Source: Streptosporangiaceae bacterium
GTDB taxonomy: Bacteria > Actinomycetota > Actinomycetes > Streptosporangiales > Streptosporangiaceae
DNA length: 8,784 nt
Direction of reading: 5' to 3'
NCBI GenBank assembly: GCA_030040475.1
Contig: JASHTQ010000128.1
Location: 1-8,784, forward strand
Both the position numbers and the translations under genes were made by a program. This document shows positions 1-3,488 of the stretch, in pieces. The number at the start of each line of letters is the position of its first letter. Positions within the stretch are counted from its first letter, which is position 1. The notes under the pieces were generated by a model. The model did no database searches and was not told the origin of the DNA. It saw nothing but the letters and a program-made list of their open reading frames with translations.

Positions 1-380
1 ACCACCTCGGCGGCGAGCTGGGCGACCAAGGGCTTGCGGGTCGGCGCGGTCCGCGCGAACAGCACGCACAGGCCCAGGTTGGCCAGCGGGAACTGGAGCA
101 GGAAGAACAGCACGCTGCCGGTGACGATGACCACAGCCGTCTGCAAGGTGAGCACGAGGGCGGAGATCGTGAGCAGGCCAGGGACGCTGCGGGTAAAGAC
201 CTTCCGGCCGATGACCGTCAGCCACACCACGACGGTCGCCGCCACCATGCCTGCGTCGCGGCCGCCGAATGCCGCTCCGATGAAGTAGCCAGCGACCGGG
301 AGGCCGAGGGATTCGGCCAGGTTCCATCCCGCGGTCAGCATCAGCCGCCACGGGCGCGGCAGCTCGAGGTGCTCAGCCAT
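1..380 (-). CDS. Polytopic membrane protein, N-terminal part (VC0807-like?), cut by window edge
   Basis: An open frame reads leftward from an ATG at 380 to the window edge without a stop, giving 126 complete codons; the C-terminus lies outside the window. The product starts MAEHLELPRPWRLMLTAGWN and has hydrophobic stretches at about residues 20-38, 44-58, 67-87 and 89-109, separated by short basic loops (GRKVFTR near 58-64, ARTAPTRK near 109-116). The third codon position is strongly G/C, as in the other real genes here, which supports coding. Helices separated by short loops resemble the VC0807-type small membrane proteins of actinobacteria, but this family call is tentative. No function is known to me. 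No Shine-Dalgarno is visible. An in-frame ATG at 392 would add four residues (MLFA), but a TATGCT hexamer overlaps it and favours a leaderless start at 380. The gene is divergent from the methyltransferase. Confidence 0.7.
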   Translation of the reverse strand, partial: MAEHLELPRPWRLMLTAGWNLAESLGLPVAGYFIGAAFGGRDAGMVAATVVVWLTVIGRKVFTRSVPGLLTISALVLTLQTAVVIVTGSVLFFLLQFPLANLGLCVLFARTAPTRKPLVAQLAAEV

Positions 381-387
381 GGCGAAG

Positions 388-393
388 AGCATA
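388..393 (-). promoter_or_regulatory. Candidate -10 element for leaderless transcription
   Basis: On the minus strand the hexamer TATGCT (TAnnnT type) ends 7 bases before the ATG at 380. That is the distance expected if transcription begins at the start codon. No Shine-Dalgarno precedes this ATG, and leaderless mRNAs are common in actinobacteria. No good -35 is seen at 17-18 bp, so this is only a suggestion. Confidence 0.25.
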
Positions 394-640
394 CGGTGGC
401 CGGCGGCAGCCGCGCTGCAAATGGCGCGAGGTGGCGTAAAGAAGAGTCTGAGAGTTTCCCACGGCTGTATAACGGCTGCCTGGTCACGGAAGTTCACCAT
501 CCAAAAACAGAAAGTAGTCGCAGCACGTACCCTCCTGGGCGAATGCCAAACCTCTGTGATTGCTGAGCTTTTCGGGTCTGACGGTGTCCAAGCGTTCCGC
601 CGCTGGGCGCCTGCCCGTAAATGCCGCGGCAGATCGGGAC

Positions 641-720
641 TTCGCGGAAGAATGGGCGCTGTATTCGACGCCTTTTCTCCGTCAGGCGCGGATCTTCCGC
701 TGAAGTGGGCGCCTTAATCG
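641..720 (+). repeat. Imperfect direct repeat sharing one palindrome arm
   Basis: Positions 641-667 and 695-720 align as TTC, a variable stretch, GAAG, TGGGCGC, then a T/A-rich stretch ending TCG. The second copy overlaps the left arm of the palindrome at 708-743, so the motif TGGGCGCnnTAnTCG occurs twice directly, about 53 bp apart, and a third time inverted without its leading T and G. A shorter TGGGCGCC is also at 604-611. This may be a set of protein-binding half-sites; no regulator is assigned. Confidence 0.4.
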
Positions 721-743
721 TACGGACGTGCGATTAAGGCGCC
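708..743. repeat. 36-bp near-perfect palindrome between divergent genes
   Basis: The left arm GGCGCCTTAATCG (708-720) and the right arm CGATTAAGGCGCC (731-743) are exact reverse complements over 13 bp. In the 10-bp centre, ACG (722-724) can pair with CGT (727-729), and the flanking T721/G730 would be a wobble pair in RNA. No T-run follows on either strand, and no gene ends here on the coding evidence, so an intrinsic terminator is unlikely. Its place 131 bp before the methyltransferase and 328 bp before the leftward gene fits an operator for a dimeric regulator. Confidence 0.75.
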
Positions 744-826
744 GGGCGTCCGCGATGCGCCCGGGCTCTTGCTCAGGCACCCCGGGCGGCCGGGAGACAT
801 GCCGTAACTTCAGCCGCTCGCCGGCG

Positions 827-850
827 GTCGGCACTACAGTCGGCACTACA
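827..850. repeat. Perfect 12-bp tandem duplication
   Basis: GTCGGCACTACA occurs at 827-838 and again immediately at 839-850, just 10 bp before the ribosome binding site of the methyltransferase gene. Each copy creates a TAnnnT hexamer (TACAGT at 835-840, TACATT at 847-852) that could act as a -10, the second placing a transcription start near 858. No matching -35 is evident. Confidence 0.7.
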
Positions 851-860
851 TTGGACTCCG

Positions 861-868
861 GAAGGGGG
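861..868 (+). promoter_or_regulatory. Ribosome binding site fixing a GTG start
   Basis: GAAGGGGG lies 5 bases before the GTG at 874. It supports that codon as the start of the methyltransferase rather than a downstream ATG. Confidence 0.6.
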
Positions 869-873
869 CTGGT

Positions 874-1632
874 GTGGCCGCGGATTCCAGGCGCGACGGC
901 GGGCGCTCCGCGCTGCTGTGGGACGTGCTGCGCGACGTCGTCTCCGCCGCGGCGGCGCAGACCGGCCGGCCGGAACTGGACATCATCGACGTCGGCGGGG
1001 GGACCGGCGGGCTGGCCGTGCCGTTCGCGGCTCTCGGCCACCACGTCACCGTGGTCGACCCGAGTCCCGACGCCCTCGCTGCCGCCAAGAGGCGCGCCGC
1101 AGAGGCGGGCGCGCGCCTCGTCGCGGTTCAGGGCGAGGCCGCCAGCCTCGATAGCGTCGCCGAGCCCGGCTCCGCCGACCTCGTCATCTGCCACAACGTG
1201 CTCGAGTACGTCGACTCGCCCGCCGCCGCGATGGCGGCGATCGCCCGCGTGCTGCGGCCATCGGCGACGGTGAGCGTGCTCGCGGCCAACTCCGTCGCCG
1301 CGGTGCTGCACCGCGCCCTGGCAGGACGCTTCACCGAGGCCCGGCTGCTCCTGGACGACGATCACGGCGATGACGGCGGCAGTAACGCCGGCGATCGGGC
1401 CGGCCTGCCGCGGCGGTTCACGCTGTCCGGGCTGACCACGCTGATCGAGGGGGCCGGGCTGCGGCCCGGGCAGGTGCACGGCCTGCGCATCTTCGGCGGG
1501 CTGGTGCCGGCGGCGCTGCTCGACGGGGACGCGGGCGCCGCCGAGGCGCTACGCGCGCTGGAGGAGGCAGCGGCGGGCACACCGCCGCTGCGTGACATCG
1601 CCGCCCAGTTGCACGTACTCGGCCATCGCTGA
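874..1632 (+). CDS. Class I SAM-dependent methyltransferase
   Basis: This 252-residue soluble protein has a Rossmann-type methyltransferase fold. Motif I is IDVGGGTGGLAVPFA at residues 38-52, the glycine-rich SAM-binding loop. The acidic end of strand 2 is VVDPSPDAL at 60-68, where the Asp would hold the SAM ribose, and a motif near strand 4 reads DLVICHNVLEYVD at 102-114. The C-terminal third (about 150-252) is variable, with an acidic insertion DDDHGDD near 161-167. Such proteins methylate small molecules, tRNA or proteins; the substrate cannot be read from the sequence. The GTG start has a good ribosome binding site. The stop lies 5 bp before the dinB start, so the two genes are probably one transcript and may be translationally coupled. 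Fold assignment is confident; the biological role is unknown. Confidence 0.9.
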   Translation: MAADSRRDGGRSALLWDVLRDVVSAAAAQTGRPELDIIDVGGGTGGLAVPFAALGHHVTVVDPSPDALAAAKRRAAEAGARLVAVQGEAASLDSVAEPGSADLVICHNVLEYVDSPAAAMAAIARVLRPSATVSVLAANSVAAVLHRALAGRFTEARLLLDDDHGDDGGSNAGDRAGLPRRFTLSGLTTLIEGAGLRPGQVHGLRIFGGLVPAALLDGDAGAAEALRALEEAAAGTPPLRDIAAQLHVLGHR

Positions 1633-1637
1633 CCGCC

Positions 1638-2867
1638 ATGGGCGCAGACGGCATATCGGACGACCCGGGCGACGACACCGGCTGTCACATCCTGCACGCG
1701 GACATGGACGCCTTCTACGCCAGCGTCGAGATCAGGGACCGGCCCGAGTTGGCCGGCCTGCCTGTCATCGTGGGCGCGGTCGGCAACCGGGGCGTGGTGC
1801 TGTCCGCGTCGTATCGGGCGCGGGCGTTCGGCGTGCGGTCGGCGATGCCGGTGAGCCAGGCCCGGCGGCTGTGCCCGCAGGCCATATTCGTCCCGCCCAG
1901 GCACCGGGAATACGCCGCCACCTCCAGACAGGTCATGGCGATCTTCGGCGCGATCACGCCCGAGGTGGAGCCGCTGGCGCTTGACGAGGCGTTTCTCGAC
2001 GTATCCGGCGCGCTGCGCCGGCTCGGGTCGATCGGCGGCCCGGCCGCGATCGCCGCGCTCATCCGGGCTCAGGTGGCACAGCAGCAGGGCATCACCTGCT
2101 CCGTCGGGGTGGCACCGTGCAAGTTCGTCGCCAAGATCGCCTCGGCCCGCTGCAAGCCGGACGGACTGCTCGTGGTGCCGCAATCCAGGCTGCTCGACTT
2201 CCTGCACCCGCTCCCTGTCGCCGCGCTGTGGGGAGTGGGGGAGCGCACCGGCGAGGGCCTCGCCCGGATGGGCCTGCAAACCGTGGGCGACATCGCGCAC
2301 ACGCCGGTCGATACGCTGCAGCGCGCGCTGGGCGCCGCGCAGGGCGCCCACCTGGCCGCCCTGGCCTGGGGCGTCGACGAGCGCCGGGTGACGGCGCACG
2401 TGCCGGACAAGAGCATCGGCGCCGAGGAGACCTTTCCCGTCGACATCGACGATCCCGAGCAGATCAGGCGCGAGCTGCTGAAGCTGTCCGGCCGGACGGC
2501 GCAGGGCCTGCGGGCGGGCGGGTACGCGGCGCGGACGATCTCGGTCAAGCTGCGGCTCGCCAACTTCAAGACGATGACACGGTCGCGGACCCTCCCGTAT
2601 CCGACCGACGTGGCCCGTGAGATTTACGCCACAGCATGCTCGCTGTACGCCGCGGCGGGCCTGGACCACGGCGCGCAGCTGCGGCTGGTCGGCGTGCGGG
2701 CCTCCGGGCTTGTCCCTGCCGCAGCGGCGAATACCCAGCTTACGTTCGACGACCGGCCGGTGGGCTGGCGGGAAGCCGAGCGCGCGATGGACAAGATCGC
2801 CACCCGATTCGGGGCCGGCACGGTCCGTCCGGCAGCCCTCGTGGAAGAGCCACATCGACCCAGCTGA
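1638..2867 (+). CDS. dinB: DNA polymerase IV (Y-family translesion polymerase)
   Basis: This 409-residue enzyme copies past damaged template bases. The palm motif HILHADMDAFYASVE at 17-31 supplies metal ligand D22 and the probable steric gate Y27 that excludes ribonucleotides. LDEAFLDV at 115-122 supplies D116 and E117. SVGVAPCKFVAKIASARCKPDG at 155-176 is the family signature, and a helix-hairpin-helix thumb (ALWGVGERTGEGLARMGLQT) spans about 196-215. The little finger follows (about 260-355), then QLTFDD at 367-372, a likely sliding-clamp contact, and the C-terminal block MDKIATRFGAGTVRPAAL at 384-401, as in many actinobacterial DinB proteins. All catalytic residues are intact. The ATG lacks a Shine-Dalgarno but sits 5 bp after the methyltransferase stop, suggesting coupled re-initiation. 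The next in-frame ATG (residue 23) falls after D22, so it cannot be the start. About 15 acidic residues precede the first motif. No actinobacterial LexA box is seen upstream. Confidence 0.96.
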   Translation: MGADGISDDPGDDTGCHILHADMDAFYASVEIRDRPELAGLPVIVGAVGNRGVVLSASYRARAFGVRSAMPVSQARRLCPQAIFVPPRHREYAATSRQVMAIFGAITPEVEPLALDEAFLDVSGALRRLGSIGGPAAIAALIRAQVAQQQGITCSVGVAPCKFVAKIASARCKPDGLLVVPQSRLLDFLHPLPVAALWGVGERTGEGLARMGLQTVGDIAHTPVDTLQRALGAAQGAHLAALAWGVDERRVTAHVPDKSIGAEETFPVDIDDPEQIRRELLKLSGRTAQGLRAGGYAARTISVKLRLANFKTMTRSRTLPYPTDVAREIYATACSLYAAAGLDHGAQLRLVGVRASGLVPAAAANTQLTFDDRPVGWREAERAMDKIATRFGAGTVRPAALVEEPHRPS

Positions 2868-2923
2868 GGACGCTTTCTTACCTGCTATGGTGTGCACCCT
2901 TCCAAGGGGCGTGTCAACGCTCG

Positions 2924-2929
2924 TATTCT
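2924..2929 (+). promoter_or_regulatory. Weak candidate promoter for the DUF3040 gene
   Basis: TATTCT at 2924-2929 resembles a -10, with TTCCAA at 2900-2905 as a poor -35 at 18 bp. Transcription from it would give a leader of roughly 70 bases containing the hairpin at 2940-2979. The match is weak. Confidence 0.22.
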
Positions 2930-2939
2930 GGAAAATGAA

Positions 2940-2979
2940 CCGGGCATGTGAGGTGGCGGTCACCGCACACGTGCCCCGG
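2940..2979 (+). promoter_or_regulatory. Stem-loop in the dinB-DUF3040 spacer
   Basis: The RNA can fold as a long interrupted hairpin. CCGGGCATGTG (2940-2950), a mismatch and GGTG (2952-2955) form one side, GCGGT the 5-base loop, and CACC (2961-2964), a mismatch, CACA, a CG bulge, TGCCC (2972-2976), a C bulge and GG (2978-2979) the other: 15 pairs, mostly G-C. It ends 15 bases before the Shine-Dalgarno of the DUF3040 gene and is not followed by a T-run. It may be a terminator after dinB lacking a U-tract, or a structured leader affecting DUF3040 expression. Confidence 0.5.
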
Positions 2980-2994
2980 GCGCGAGGGTTTTAT

Positions 2995-3000
2995 GGGAGG
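2995..3000 (+). promoter_or_regulatory. Ribosome binding site fixing a GTG start
   Basis: GGGAGG stands 4 bases before GTG 3005. An in-frame ATG at 2993 overlaps this box and has no ribosome binding site of its own, so the GTG is preferred. Confidence 0.7.
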
Positions 3001-3004
3001 CGTC

Positions 3005-3433
3005 GTGCCGCTCTCTGAACACGAGCAGCGCCAGCTTGAGCAGATCGAGCAGGCTCTCTACAGGGAGGATCCGAAATTCGGGCGTCTCGTGCGCTCCAGC
3101 GATCCGCGTGTGCACTACAAGCGAAAGCTGGCGCAGGCACTGATCGGGGTAGTGATCGGCGCTGGCCTGCTCGCGGCCGGGATAGTGACCCATCGTCCCT
3201 ACCTCGAGGCGGCCGGGGCCGCGGTCCTGCTGCTGTCGCTGATCTGGGCGGTGGTCAGCTGGCGGCGGCACGCGGCCAGGGTCCGGCCACCGCAGAGCAA
3301 GACCAGGCAGGCCAGGTCCGCGGGATCCGGCCGGCCGGCTACGGCGGCCCGGCACGGAGGCTGGCGCGCCCGGCTGATGGAGCGGATGGAAGAGCGCTGG
3401 CGCCGTCGCCAGGAGCGCAACGGAAGGATGTAA
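3005..3433 (+). CDS. DUF3040 family small membrane protein
   Basis: The 142-residue product starts MPLSEHEQRQLEQIEQALYR, the hallmark opening of DUF3040 proteins, which are almost confined to actinobacteria. Residues 1-40 form an amphipathic helical cytoplasmic segment with EDPKFGRLVRSSDP at 21-34. Two membrane helices follow (about 43-61 and 68-86), joined by a short outside loop (VTHRPYLEA), and then a strongly basic Arg-rich cytoplasmic tail (about 87-142). The role is unknown. In many actinobacteria the gene lies near mraZ and the division/cell-wall cluster, which hints at envelope or growth functions; that is inference from family context, and no such cluster is visible here. The GTG at 3005 gives the family's conserved N-terminus and has a good ribosome binding site. 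The gene is co-directional with dinB but 137 bp away, with a hairpin between, so it probably has its own expression control. Confidence 0.9.
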   Translation: MPLSEHEQRQLEQIEQALYREDPKFGRLVRSSDPRVHYKRKLAQALIGVVIGAGLLAAGIVTHRPYLEAAGAAVLLLSLIWAVVSWRRHAARVRPPQSKTRQARSAGSGRPATAARHGGWRARLMERMEERWRRRQERNGRM

Positions 3434-3450
3434 CCGGTCCGCGCGCCACT

Positions 3451-3477
3451 CGATCGGCACGATCGGCACGATCGGCG
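3451..3477. repeat. Three tandem copies of a 9-bp motif in a convergent gap
   Basis: CGATCGGCA at 3451-3459 and 3460-3468 is followed by CGATCGGCG at 3469-3477. Each unit contains the self-complementary CGATCG. The units fill half of the 55-bp space between the convergent ends of the DUF3040 and transglutaminase genes. No stem-loop plus T-run terminator is seen, so transcripts from both sides may overlap. Confidence 0.7.
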
Positions 3478-3488
3478 GAACGAAAGCC

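Larger units (their letters stand above)
381..873. other. Divergent intergenic region, no convincing gene
   Basis: This 493-bp stretch separates the leftward membrane gene from the rightward methyltransferase. Its left half, roughly 430-600, is clearly less GC-rich than the genes (for example the run around 500-515). The only forward frame of note, 379-717, has mixed third positions with many A/T-ending codons, unlike the neighbouring genes, and its product matches nothing I recognise. The region holds a long palindrome (708-743), a degenerate copy of one arm (641-667) and a 12-bp tandem duplication (827-850). It must contain the promoters of two divergent genes, but I see no canonical -35/-10 pair on either strand. 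Confidence 0.6.

Noticed and set aside
604..713. MraZ-type operator made of TGGG repeats
   Set aside because: MraZ sites have TGGGN boxes separated by about 5 bp; here the copies are about 50 bp apart.
379..717. Forward 112-codon frame in the divergent spacer
   Set aside because: No ribosome binding site, overlaps the divergent gene start, third positions are mixed rather than G/C-rich, and the product is not recognisable. Kept only as an observation.
744..873. LexA/SOS box controlling the methyltransferase-dinB pair
   Set aside because: No TCGAAC-N4-GTTCGA-like site is present before the methyltransferase or in the 5-bp gap before dinB.
682..1479. 265-codon reverse frame opposite the methyltransferase
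   Set aside because: Overlaps the well-supported methyltransferase and includes the non-coding palindrome; no recognisable motif.
2897..2908. CCCTT/AAGGG inverted repeat in the DUF3040 leader
   Set aside because: The arms are separated by only two bases and are short; it is not a credible hairpin or operator.
1362..2963. 533-codon reverse frame across methyltransferase and dinB
   Set aside because: It is antisense to two genes with clear catalytic motifs, crosses their junction, and its Arg/Pro/Gly-rich product is typical of a high-GC shadow frame.
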